Source: Pedobacter sp. SYSU D00535 | GTDB taxonomy: Bacteria; Bacteroidota; Bacteroidia; Sphingobacteriales; Sphingobacteriaceae | Reading direction: 5' to 3' | Assembly (NCBI RefSeq): GCF_017355855.1 | Contig: NZ_JAFEWD010000006.1 | Span: forward strand, 1 to 64,000 | Length of the DNA stretch: 64,000 nt | In this document: one piece after another, positions 28,801 to 36,305 of the stretch | Layout of the letters: the number at the start of each line of letters is the position of its first letter | Numbering within the stretch: position 1 is the stretch's first letter | Program-made: the position numbers and the translations under genes | The notes under the pieces: generated by a model | What the model was told of the DNA's origin: nothing | The model's database searches: none | Seen by the model: only the letters and a program-made list of their open reading frames with translations

Positions 28801-29889
28801 CTGGCAGGAACGCTAAGTTCAACATCTGATGACCCGAATGCAACCTTCCGGTATGAATTGGTAGCAGGAGCAGGAGACACTGATAACGGCAAGTTTGTGA
28901 TTGAGCGCAACCAGATCAAGACTTCAAAGACTTTGAACTTTGAAGAGCAGGTAAGCTATAAGGTACGACTAAGGTCCATCACCCAGTACGATCTTCCATT
29001 AGAGAGAGAATTTACCATCTCAATCCAAAATGTGAACGAGCAGCCAACTATTGATGCTATTGCCAACTCGACGATCTGCTATACAGAAGCACAACAAACC
29101 GTTGCTTTGAGCAATATTACGGCGGGACCGGATGCAAATGAAACTACAGCCGTATCGGTAAGCTCCAGCAACAACAGTTTGTTCGAAAGCTTAACAGTAA
29201 CACAGGCAGACCATAATAGAGCCGCACAAGTACGCTACAAGCTGGCTCCAAACGCCAGCGGAACAGCAACAGTAACGGTACTGGTACAGGATAACGGAGG
29301 CACTGCCAACGGAGGAATAGATTTCAAAATTCAAAGCTTTACGCTGACAGTGAATCAGCTTCCGGTAATTGCGATCAGTTCCGACAAAGGCACTACGCTT
29401 TCCAAAGGAGAAGTAGCAATGCTGAAAGCGGAAGTAACAGGAGGAAATACAGGTCTGACTTACAGCTGGGCAGATGCCAATGGTATCGTAAGCGTAGCGA
29501 AAAACCTGGCAACTCTGAATGTTCGTCCATCAGAAACTACTACTTATACGGTAACGGTTACCAATGCCAACGGCTGCGTAAGCACCCAAAGCATTACTAT
29601 TGAAGTACTGGCCGACTTTAAGGTAGTAGACGGAACGAACATTGTTACACCAAACGGTGATGGGGTGAACGACAACTTCGTGATCCGCAACATCGACATG
29701 TATCCGAACAACGTGGTAAAAATCTTCGACAGAGCTGGTCGTCTGCTTTACAGCAAAACGAACTATACTTCTGAGTTCAATGGAACCTTCGAGGGCTCAC
29801 CACTAGCCGAAGACACTTACTACTACATTGTAGACTTCGGTCCGGGTGCTGAGAAGATCAAAGGATTTATCACAATAGTGAGGGACTAG
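25825..29889 (+). CDS. Giant type IX-secreted adhesin 4 with YDG repeats
   Basis: A complete 1354-residue protein with signal peptide MRKIYSIILCMLLLFITGALKA. A short N-terminal domain is followed by a cadherin-like beta-sandwich (LSLTLSEGQLSPGFTSDITD, about residues 75-170), an Ig-like segment, seven YDG-type repeats (about 26578-28491, each with a KxYDG motif), an MBG_2-like domain (TITADNKEKIQGLP), and the shared C-terminal part (28741-29889) with cadherin-like, Ig-like and CHU_C segments. The C-terminal sorting domain supports type IX export; a surface adhesin role is inferred. The MBG_2-like domain and C-terminal part are close to those of adhesin 1, so adhesins 1 and 4 are the nearest relatives in the set. 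Confidence 0.93.
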   Translation: MRKIYSIILCMLLLFITGALKAQSLSPEAIVPQGGHSRSGEVDISFTFGQPFSIFLETEGLSLSQGFQQVSPNNANLLSLTLSEGQLSPGFTSDITDYSATVGHSLSSIKVGLTAADPLAKISLNGDAVVNGSETTVILKDGSNEIVVLVTAQDEETTKQYKLNVTRLKAQAITFEQLANRVYGDGPFNLGATSNSGLKVSYESEDPAVAEIIDDQVYIKKAGSVNIKASQQGDDVYEDAESVTRLLVVDPKVLTYQFKTDVLVSKVYDGKLSAELKDDFAGYVLEGLLPQDLVSANGTAVSFKDKNVGKSKLVTITGLTLSGASAKNYVLSSDYTEAEVGEIQPKELTATLVGVVEKIYDGSKSAPLISNNYHLSDVLEGENVVLNNPTTAMYESANKGVEILVYVDGLELLGDDAANYTLAATSTKALIGEIKPKTAFVSLKGSVSKTYDGGVSANLTSDNYKLDGILSTDAVTLDYPEVGTFENKDSGTSKKVTVGDLALSGDGAKNYVLESTSIHGEVGEIKAKEVTASLIGTVSKTYDGLIDATLAPENFHLSGVLENESVVLVPVTSGTYDSKDTGAEKLVYTDGLSISGTDKFNYTLVSGSVHGPVGEIKAKELTAALVGTTSKVYDGTSSATLTEENYQLSGVLKGETVVLNNPTSGKYDSKNVGREKEVTVGQLSIDGKDASNYTLSSTEAKGLIGEVKGKEVSAGLAGVVAKTYDGTLTATLKAGNYTLDGTISSDQVGLNNPSAGTYDSKNKGTSKTVTVNGIALTGADAGNYILTSSSAQAAVGVINVKAITATAGAMPAITKVYDGKISAVLAPANLSLHGVEINDNVTVSGTASYADKNAGISKAVTVDNLVLAGEDKANYNLTTLSTGTFGNITKAVLTITADNKEKIQGLPMPQFTASYGGFVNGETSAALISLPAMNTGATVTSPQGPYPIIISGATAANYEITHVDGVLTVKPGYPTSISLAAATLFENAAAGTLAGTLSSTSDDPNATFRYELVAGAGDTDNGKFVIERNQIKTSKTLNFEEQVSYKVRLRSITQYDLPLEREFTISIQNVNEQPTIDAIANSTICYTEAQQTVALSNITAGPDANETTAVSVSSSNNSLFESLTVTQADHNRAAQVRYKLAPNASGTATVTVLVQDNGGTANGGIDFKIQSFTLTVNQLPVIAISSDKGTTLSKGEVAMLKAEVTGGNTGLTYSWADANGIVSVAKNLATLNVRPSETTTYTVTVTNANGCVSTQSITIEVLADFKVVDGTNIVTPNGDGVNDNFVIRNIDMYPNNVVKIFDRAGRLLYSKTNYTSEFNGTFEGSPLAEDTYYYIVDFGPGAEKIKGFITIVRD
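26578..28491 (+). repeat. Seven YDG-type repeats in adhesin 4
   Basis: Seven units of about 90 residues, each with a motif such as SKTYDG or TKVYDG near its start and a GEIK-like end (LIGEIKP, VGEIKAK). They are diverged in DNA, unlike the Ig repeats of adhesins 1 and 3. Confidence 0.82.
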
Positions 29890-30040
29890 AAAGGTAAAAG
29901 GTTAAAGGGAAAAGGGGGGAGGTGAACTCCTCCTCCCGCTATCCCATAAAACGAATTTCCCTTCCGACCAATAAAAAGGAGCTAAAGGAGATGCAGTTTT
30001 TATCCAGCAGGATGTTGATCAGTGAACTGCGGGTTGGGCC

Positions 30041-30116
30041 GAAAAGAACGGCAGCCTGTCCCGAATTTATTTCGGGAGGCCGAGTGAGCCTTGCGGGCTG
30101 AAGCTTCGTTCTTTTC
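30041..30116. repeat. Branched palindromic element
   Basis: An outer stem GAAAAGAACG/CGTTCTTTTC (30041-30050 with 30107-30116) encloses two hairpins: TCCCGAA/TTCGGGA (30059-30077) and AGCC/GGCT (30087-30099). The whole could fold as a three-way junction. No reading frame or known RNA family was recognised. It may be a dispersed repeat. Confidence 0.65.
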
Positions 30117-30178
30117 TTAATTTACTCAGATAGTAATAATTAAAAGGACTTCGTGAGATCGCTTCGCTAAGTTTTGCT

Positions 30179-30202
30179 CAACTTTTTATCAAGAAAAAGT
30201 TG
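30179..30202. repeat. Hairpin upstream of SprF-like gene 4
   Basis: A perfect 9-bp stem CAACTTTTT/AAAAAGTTG with the loop ATCAAG, the third stem sequence seen for this hairpin. It ends 92 bases before the ATG. Confidence 0.75.
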
Positions 30203-30294
30203 GAGTAGGTCAGTTAAGAGCACGCTTGACCCTAATAAAGCAGCCTGCTGATAGAACGACAGTAATCTCCCTAATGAACAGATATCATACAAGA

Positions 30295-31218
30295 ATGAAA
30301 ACATTAAAAAATATCATCAGCAAAGCAGGGAGCCTCTCCCTGCTTCTGATCACTGCCTTAACAGCAAACGAAGCGAACGCTCAGCTCAACCCTTTGGGCG
30401 CTACTTACTACCAGAACCCTTACATCCTTAACCCTGCAATGGCAGGAACAGAGCAAGGCGTACAACTGGATCTGGCAGCAAGACAACAGTGGAGCGTATT
30501 ACCGGGAGCACCCAAAACACAGTCGATCACGGCAGTGTACGGATCCGGTAAGAAAACAGGATTAGGACTGAACCTTTATAATGACGAGGCCGGTCTGATC
30601 AAAAACACCCGCGTGTCAGCCAGCTATGCTTACCACTTGCCGCTGAATAGCGAAGGCCAGCACCTGAGCTTCGGCGTCTCTTTAGGACTGATGTACGAAC
30701 GCATTATGAACGACCAGATGGACGGAGATCAGAATGACCTATCAGTAAGCCGCTTTCAGCAACGGGAAACTTTCCTTGACGGAGATTTTGGAGCAGCGTA
30801 CGTTGGTAGCAGACTAACCGCTCAGTTTGCCCTTCCTAACCTGAAGTCGTTCTTCCAGCAGGAAGAAGCACAGGGTAGTCAGCTGGTAGACCGTTCCGGC
30901 TATTTTGCTTCGTTAAGCTATAAGTTCAGCTTCCCGAATGCAGTAGACGGCTTGGGACTGGAACCGACCTTCCGCTACCGGGATATCAGAGGATTGGATA
31001 ACATCATGGATATCGGTACCAACATCACGCTTGCCAAAGAGCAGGTGAACGTGCTGATGCTATACCACACAACTCAAAGCATGTCAGTAGGAATGGGTGT
31101 GAAAGCTACACCAGCTATCCGCATTCACGGGATGTACACTTCAGGCACCGCAGATCTAGCTGGTAATACCAACGGTAACTTTGAGCTGAATCTGAAGCTG
31201 AACTTGTCGAAGCTGTGA
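30295..31218 (+). CDS. PorP/SprF-family type IX outer-membrane protein, copy 4
   Basis: A 307-residue protein. The frame is open to 30226, but the ATG at 30295 matches the other copies and starts the signal peptide. It ends KLNLSKL, two residues short of the KK end of the other three, through a TGA in place of the last lysine codons. Otherwise it is almost identical, and is the presumed partner of adhesin 4. Confidence 0.92.
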   Translation: MKTLKNIISKAGSLSLLLITALTANEANAQLNPLGATYYQNPYILNPAMAGTEQGVQLDLAARQQWSVLPGAPKTQSITAVYGSGKKTGLGLNLYNDEAGLIKNTRVSASYAYHLPLNSEGQHLSFGVSLGLMYERIMNDQMDGDQNDLSVSRFQQRETFLDGDFGAAYVGSRLTAQFALPNLKSFFQQEEAQGSQLVDRSGYFASLSYKFSFPNAVDGLGLEPTFRYRDIRGLDNIMDIGTNITLAKEQVNVLMLYHTTQSMSVGMGVKATPAIRIHGMYTSGTADLAGNTNGNFELNLKLNLSKL

Positions 31219-31284
31219 TCCGATGAGTAAGGCCGTTTCGCATTCGTCATCGGATCACTCATAGGAAAGCATTTTAAGAAGAGA

Positions 31285-31315
31285 GTGGTCGGATGACCGG
31301 GAGTCGTCCAATCAA
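31285..31315. repeat. 31-bp palindromic element, copy 4 (diverged)
   Basis: Left arm GTGGTCGGATGACC and right arm with GTCGTCCAATCA. Several changes, some of them matched in the other arm. Confidence 0.65.
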
Positions 31316-31353
31316 AGTCAAAAAGAACCAGATTTAAAGGTTAGATAGATGGA

Positions 31354-31383
31354 GCCTCTTACAGCAATGTAAGGGGCTTTTTT
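31354..31383 (+). terminator. Intrinsic terminator of module 4
   Basis: Stem GCCTCTTACA/TGTAAGGGGC, GCAA loop, six T; same as module 2. Confidence 0.9.
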
Positions 31384-31401
31384 GTTTTTGGATTGGACTT
31401 A

Positions 31402-31432
31402 GTGGTCGGATGGCTGGAAGCCGTCCGATCAC
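31402..31432. repeat. 31-bp palindromic element, copy 5
   Basis: Identical to the copy at 16306-16336, this time downstream of the terminator. Confidence 0.8.
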
Positions 31433-31526
31433 TACCTTGCCGAGTCGTTCTGTAATAATTTTTTGACGAATTGCAGAATGTTCAAACCTAGGCCTACTTG
31501 GAGTGTATTTATATAAAATTAACATT

Positions 31527-31679
31527 ATGAACAAATTTCTCTACTCCGTTCTCTGCAAAATGGGATTTCACAAGTGGCTTGTAAGAAATGACCTGAGCAG
31601 AAAAAAATGTTCGCGCTGCAACAAACGCATAGAACTACACCTGGCGCCAAAGGTTAGTAAAGGTATTGGCATTGCCTGA
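31527..31679 (+). CDS. Small zinc-ribbon-like protein (50 residues)
   Basis: An ATG-to-TGA frame coding 50 residues. Cys10 and His15 (LCKMGFHKW) with Cys28 and Cys31 (CSRCNKR) form a plausible four-ligand zinc site, and the layout resembles small GHKW...CxRC proteins such as the DUF1660 type. It is rich in Lys and Arg, so nucleic-acid binding is possible. No clear ribosome-binding site is seen, and function is unknown. Confidence 0.6.
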   Translation: MNKFLYSVLCKMGFHKWLVRNDLSRKKCSRCNKRIELHLAPKVSKGIGIA

Positions 31680-31965
31680 AAGGGCAGGGCAGTACCTTTA
31701 CCTGCACAAGCACCTGTATCGGAGCAATTTTCCTATCCAACCTGTTTTGGCAAATGCTACAAAAGTAGCCTGTCTATCTGTTAAAATTCCAGCTATCACT
31801 CCCCGAGAATTCATAAAGCCTTATATTTGGGTCTCCTGATCCAGGCGCTGATTTTTGCTGGATCAATGCCCTGCTTCCTGCGCAGGCGCTGAAATAATTG
31901 TAAATTGCCTTGAGGGATAAGGACGTAAAGGGTTAGTAAGGGGCTAAGATCAGTATCAATCAAAC

Positions 31966-33189
31966 ATGAAAATTCTTCACACAGCCGACTGGCATTTGGG
32001 CAAGCGCCTTGAAAAGTTCTCCCGTCTGGAAGAGCAGCGGGAGGTGTTAGCTGAAATAGTAGCAATTGCAGACGAACAAGATGTGGATGCTGTACTCGTA
32101 GCCGGTGATCTGTTCGATAACTTCAATCCCTCGACAGAGGCTGTTGAATTATTATATAAGACATTAAAGCAGCTAACTAACAACGGAAGGCGGGCCGTCG
32201 TCGCTATTGCCGGCAATCATGATTCACCTGACCGGATAGAAGCACCAGATCCGCTTGCCCGTGAATGCGGGATTATCTTCGCCGGGTATCCCGATTCTCA
32301 TATTTCCACCTGTCAGCTGGACTCGGGCGTATGTGTACTAAAGGCTGAACCGGGCTTTATTGAAATAAAACTACCCCGTTTCGATTACCCGCTACGTTTG
32401 CTACTCACCCCCTACGCTAACGAGTACCGCCTCAAGACCTTCCTGGGACTGGAGGATAATGAGGAGGAACTACGCCAGGTCCTCGGTCGCCGCTGGAAGG
32501 AGCTGGCCGACCGCTACTGCAATGAGCTGGGAGTGAATATGCTCGTGGCGCACCTGTATCTCATGAAAAAAGGGGAGGAGCCGCCGGAAGAGCCGGAGGA
32601 CGAGAAGCCCATCCTCCATGTTGGCGGCGCTCAGGCCGTATTCTCTGAAAATATACCGGTACAAATGCAGTACGTTGCCTTGGGGCACTTGCACCGCTTC
32701 CGGCTTATCGACAAGCTTCCTTGTCCCGTGGTTTATAGCAGCAGTCCTCTAAGCTATAGCTTCGGCGAAGCAGGACAACAAAAGCATGTGGTAATAGTGG
32801 AGGCGGAGCCGGGTAGAAAGGTCAATTTTTCTGGTATTACGCTCAGTAAAGGGAAATCGCTGCAGCGAAAACGCTTTAACGACGTGGAGGAAGCCTTGCA
32901 GTGGTTGGAGGAAAACCCGAATGTGTTGGTTGAGCTCACCTTGGTGACCGATAGCTATCTGACCGCCGAAGACAGAAAACGCCTGTTGCAGGCACACGAA
33001 GGCATTGTAACGATTATCCCCGAGGTGAAAAATAAGGAGTTACTGCACCAGAGCACAGCAGCTATTGATTTGAATCAGGATATGGATAAACTGTTCCAGC
33101 AGTTTTTTCGGCATAAGTACGGCCAGGAACCCAACGACGAGTTGACAGATTTATTTAAAGAAATAAGAGCGGAGCAGGGCGAAGAATGA
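31966..33189 (+). CDS. sbcD: SbcCD nuclease subunit D
   Basis: A 407-residue Mre11-type metallophosphoesterase, the nuclease half of the SbcCD complex that opens DNA hairpins and processes double-strand ends in the cytoplasm. Metal-binding motifs are visible: HTADWHLGK (residues 4-12), VAGDLFDNF, AIAGNHDSP and, further on, ALGHLHRF. The length is usual for the family. Its stop overlaps the sbcC start by four bases (ATGA at 33186-33189), which implies translational coupling. Confidence 0.95.
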   Translation: MKILHTADWHLGKRLEKFSRLEEQREVLAEIVAIADEQDVDAVLVAGDLFDNFNPSTEAVELLYKTLKQLTNNGRRAVVAIAGNHDSPDRIEAPDPLARECGIIFAGYPDSHISTCQLDSGVCVLKAEPGFIEIKLPRFDYPLRLLLTPYANEYRLKTFLGLEDNEEELRQVLGRRWKELADRYCNELGVNMLVAHLYLMKKGEEPPEEPEDEKPILHVGGAQAVFSENIPVQMQYVALGHLHRFRLIDKLPCPVVYSSSPLSYSFGEAGQQKHVVIVEAEPGRKVNFSGITLSKGKSLQRKRFNDVEEALQWLEENPNVLVELTLVTDSYLTAEDRKRLLQAHEGIVTIIPEVKNKELLHQSTAAIDLNQDMDKLFQQFFRHKYGQEPNDELTDLFKEIRAEQGEE

Positions 33190-36100
33190 TACCTCTTTCA
33201 CTTACTATAAAAGGGCTTTACTCCTATCAGGAAGCCCAAACTATCGAGTTTGACCGCTTGCTGGACGGACAGTTGTTCGGAATCTTTGGATCTGTAGGAT
33301 CCGGAAAATCGTCGATTCTAGAGGCCATGACCTTTGCTCTGTACGGACAATCCGAACGCCTTGACCGGAACGATAACCGGAACTACAACATGATGAACCT
33401 GAAATCGGATGAGTTACTGATCGATTTCATGTTCCGGAATTTTGATGAGCAGGAATATCGGTTCACCGTAAAGGGTAAACGGAATGGGAAGGACTTTGAT
33501 AAGGTGAATACCTTTGAGCGGACAGCCTATAAAAAGACTGGCAATGACTGGCTGCCCTTGGAAAGCAGTCTGGCTGACGGAGTTCTAGGCTTAAGTTATG
33601 ATAACTTCCGAAGGACCATCATTATCCCGCAAGGGAAGTTTCAGGAATTTTTGCAGCTCGGCGACAAAGAGCGAACCAACATGCTGAAGGAAATCTTTCA
33701 GCTGGATAAATACGAATTTTTCTATCAGACCACTTCCCTGGAGAAGAAAAATAATGAGGCCATGCAGGAGTTGAAGGGGCAATTGCTTCACTTCGACCAG
33801 GTTCATAGCGAGGCGATCGCCGAAAAGGAAATCTATGTTTCCGCTTTGTTGCAAAGTCTTGAAAACGAACGGCAGAGGCTGGAGAAGCAGGAGCAGGAGC
33901 TGAAAGAGCAGGAAGGCTTGAAGAAACTTTTCGAAGCCCTGGCCGCTCAGAAAGAACAGGTGAATGAGCTGCTGGCTCACGATGAAGAGTACCGGCGCCA
34001 CGCAAAAAAAATAAACGACTACGAATACTGTCTGCGTAATTTCAAGGAAGGCCTGAACCGTAAGAAACAGTTGCAGGAAGACATAGATAAACGCAGTCGC
34101 CTTATAGCCGAGAGCAACAGTCAGCTGAGCCGCTCGTCTGTTGAGCTGGAGGAACTGAGCAGTCGTTACGAAACCATAAAGCAGGAGCAACAGAAGCAGG
34201 ACGAAAGGCGGGCAGTATTGGACGACTATCAATGCCTGGTGGTGTTGAAAAATTTGCAGTCTGATATCGGGAAGCTGGATCAACGACTAACGGCGGGAAA
34301 GCCCCATTTAGAAAACGCTTTGGTTGAAAAGACGACAGCCGAGCAGAAAATAGCAGTGCTAAAAGAGCAGATCAGGGATCAAAAAGCTAATCTTCCGGAT
34401 ATCGCTACTCTTTCCGCCCTGCGGAACTGGCACTTGGAGCGAAAGAATCTGGAGAAGCATATTGAGAATTTGAAGGGCGAGTCGATAGCGGTAGGAGAGG
34501 CTCTTGCAGCCCTTCCGCAGCAAGTGAGGCCGCATTTGGAGCCTCTCTTCTTCGAGCAGCACCACGATGGAAAAACCTTTCTTCAGTATACGCAGGAAGT
34601 GCAACACTACAGAGCTTTAAACCGGAAGAAGCAGAACGAGCTGACCGAACAGCTGGCACACTATCAACTGCAGTTGAAATTGGGGGAGTTTGCGGAGCAG
34701 ATGAAGAACGGAGGGCCGTGTTTGTTGTGCGGATCAGAGCATCATCCTGAATTGCTGATGGTGGAGGATGTGAACGAACACCTGCTGCACGCCAGCAAGC
34801 AGGCAGAGGAGTACAGCAAGTACGATCAAAGCTGCGAGCAGGCCCTGGTGCTGCTGCATGGATTACAACAAAGGGAACAAAACCTTTTGCAGCAGTTGGA
34901 AGTGCTGGAAAACAAGCTGAAAACAGAAAAATCGCATCTTGACCAACATCTGCAAAAGTTTGTGTGGGATAGTTTCGATCCGGACGATGCGCTGAAGGTA
35001 GAAGACGCCTTCAGAAAGTTTGAGATGGAAAACAGGAAACTGCAGGAGCTGGAACGTGAGCTGGACGATACAGACACCCGCTGCCGCAAGGGTTCAGAGG
35101 CTTATGAGAAATTTCGCAAGGCGATTGAGGATATTCAAACCCAGCTGACGGGAAAAAGGGCAGAGGAGGCTACGATCATCAGGCAGTTGAAGGTGCTCCG
35201 GGCCGATGAATTCGGTACTCTTTCCGTAGCTGATCTGGAATCTAAAATGGACGAACTGCGACAGAAGCTTGATACAGTTGCCCGGGAGTTTGAGCTGCTG
35301 AGCCAGCAGATCGATGAGCATAAATCGAAGCAGATCTCGCTGCTGGAGCGAATCAGGACGAATCAGGATGTGCTTTTGCAGGATGAAACGCTCATCCAGC
35401 AGATCAAGAGCAACCTTCAGGAATGTTTCGAGAAGTCGGAGTTTAGCAGCTGGGAGGAGATTGAACTGCTGTTGAATGATGAGCTGGATATCGATGCGCT
35501 GAAAGTACGGGTATCAGACTTTAAACAGCGGCTTCATACGGCCAAAGAAATGCTGGCCCAGCTGGAGCGCCAAACGGCGGGAAAAGCATTTAACGAGGTT
35601 CATTTCCGGGAATTAGTGGAGCAGGTCGCAATGCTGCGTGATAACGTACAGGATTTAAATGATCGCTACGTACAGGAAAAGGCCGCTCTGGAAAAGCAGA
35701 AGAAAGATCTGGAACAAAAGCAGGCTCTTCAGCATCAACTCGGGAAGCTGGAAAAGCGGGCTGCTAACCTCGGCACGATGAAGCAGTTGTTTAAAGGCAG
35801 CGGATTTGTCAACTATGTTTCTTCCGTCTACCTGCATCATCTTTGCGAGGCCGCTAATGAACGTTTTTATAAATTGACGCGGCAGTCGCTCCGGCTGGAG
35901 GTGACTGAAAAAAACGAGTTCCAGGTGCGGGATTTCTTGAATAATGGGAAAGTGCGAAATGTGAAAACCCTTTCCGGCGGACAAACCTTCCAGGCCTCGC
36001 TGTCCCTGGCGCTAGCCTTGGCGGAAAGTGTGCAGCAGCAGAATAAGTCGAAACAGAATTTCTTTTTCCTGGACGAAGGCTTTGGTTCGCTGGATAAGGA

Positions 36101-36263
36101 ATCTTTACAGGTCGCTTTTGAAACCCTGAAGTCGCTGAGAAAGGAAAACCGGAAAGTGGGAATCATCTCGCATGTGGAAGACCTGCAGCAGGAAATAGAT
36201 GTGTTTCTTCGGGTAAGTAACGATCCCTTCAGCGGAAGCAGAATTCGGGCGAGCTGGGAATAG
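33186..36263 (+). CDS. sbcC: SbcCD nuclease subunit C (SMC-like ATPase)
   Basis: A 1025-residue Rad50-type ATPase. The N-terminal Walker A is GSVGSGKSS. Two long coiled-coil arms (about residues 190-500 and 530-830) flank the zinc hook CLLCG near residue 515. The C-terminal ABC signature is LSGGQ, and Walker B is FFFLDEGFGSLD. It bridges DNA ends and drives the SbcD nuclease. The length is near that of the E. coli protein. All key motifs are present. Confidence 0.95.
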   Translation: MIPLSLTIKGLYSYQEAQTIEFDRLLDGQLFGIFGSVGSGKSSILEAMTFALYGQSERLDRNDNRNYNMMNLKSDELLIDFMFRNFDEQEYRFTVKGKRNGKDFDKVNTFERTAYKKTGNDWLPLESSLADGVLGLSYDNFRRTIIIPQGKFQEFLQLGDKERTNMLKEIFQLDKYEFFYQTTSLEKKNNEAMQELKGQLLHFDQVHSEAIAEKEIYVSALLQSLENERQRLEKQEQELKEQEGLKKLFEALAAQKEQVNELLAHDEEYRRHAKKINDYEYCLRNFKEGLNRKKQLQEDIDKRSRLIAESNSQLSRSSVELEELSSRYETIKQEQQKQDERRAVLDDYQCLVVLKNLQSDIGKLDQRLTAGKPHLENALVEKTTAEQKIAVLKEQIRDQKANLPDIATLSALRNWHLERKNLEKHIENLKGESIAVGEALAALPQQVRPHLEPLFFEQHHDGKTFLQYTQEVQHYRALNRKKQNELTEQLAHYQLQLKLGEFAEQMKNGGPCLLCGSEHHPELLMVEDVNEHLLHASKQAEEYSKYDQSCEQALVLLHGLQQREQNLLQQLEVLENKLKTEKSHLDQHLQKFVWDSFDPDDALKVEDAFRKFEMENRKLQELERELDDTDTRCRKGSEAYEKFRKAIEDIQTQLTGKRAEEATIIRQLKVLRADEFGTLSVADLESKMDELRQKLDTVAREFELLSQQIDEHKSKQISLLERIRTNQDVLLQDETLIQQIKSNLQECFEKSEFSSWEEIELLLNDELDIDALKVRVSDFKQRLHTAKEMLAQLERQTAGKAFNEVHFRELVEQVAMLRDNVQDLNDRYVQEKAALEKQKKDLEQKQALQHQLGKLEKRAANLGTMKQLFKGSGFVNYVSSVYLHHLCEAANERFYKLTRQSLRLEVTEKNEFQVRDFLNNGKVRNVKTLSGGQTFQASLSLALALAESVQQQNKSKQNFFFLDEGFGSLDKESLQVAFETLKSLRKENRKVGIISHVEDLQQEIDVFLRVSNDPFSGSRIRASWE

Positions 36264-36264
36264 G

Positions 36265-36293
36265 GCAGACAGCCCCTGGTTGAGGCTGTCTGC
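36265..36293. terminator. Hairpin between convergent sbcC and the histidine kinase gene
   Basis: A perfect 10-bp stem GCAGACAGCC/GGCTGTCTGC with a 9-base loop, one base after the sbcC stop and 12 bases before the kinase stop. The following sequence is only weakly T-rich, so bidirectional termination is likely but not certain. Confidence 0.6.
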
Positions 36294-36305
36294 TTAAGGA
36301 TCTTC

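Larger units (their letters stand above)
29890..30294. other. Intergenic region between adhesin 4 and its SprF-like gene
   Basis: No gene supported. The first about 110 bases resemble the start of the adhesin 1 gap (GGTTAAAGGGAAAAGG and a GGGAGG/CCTCCC hairpin at 29917-29937). The rest is different from modules 1-3: a branched palindromic element (30041-30116) and a TCAAG-loop hairpin (30179-30202). Confidence 0.65.
31219..31526. other. Intergenic region after module 4
   Basis: It holds two 31-bp palindromes (31285-31315 and 31402-31432) on either side of the module terminator (31354-31383). Sequence to 31526 before the small gene is AT-rich without a recognised promoter box. Confidence 0.6.

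Noticed and set aside
31811-32065. A minus-strand 84-codon frame ending in a natural-looking LQLFQRLRRKQGIDPAKIS stretch
   Set aside because: It overlaps the start of sbcD antisense and has no start support; it could be a gene remnant, but this cannot be shown.
33591-34283. A 230-codon minus-strand frame within sbcC
   Set aside because: It is antisense to the coiled-coil part of sbcC; its leucine-rich, low-complexity translation is typical of shadows of coiled coils.
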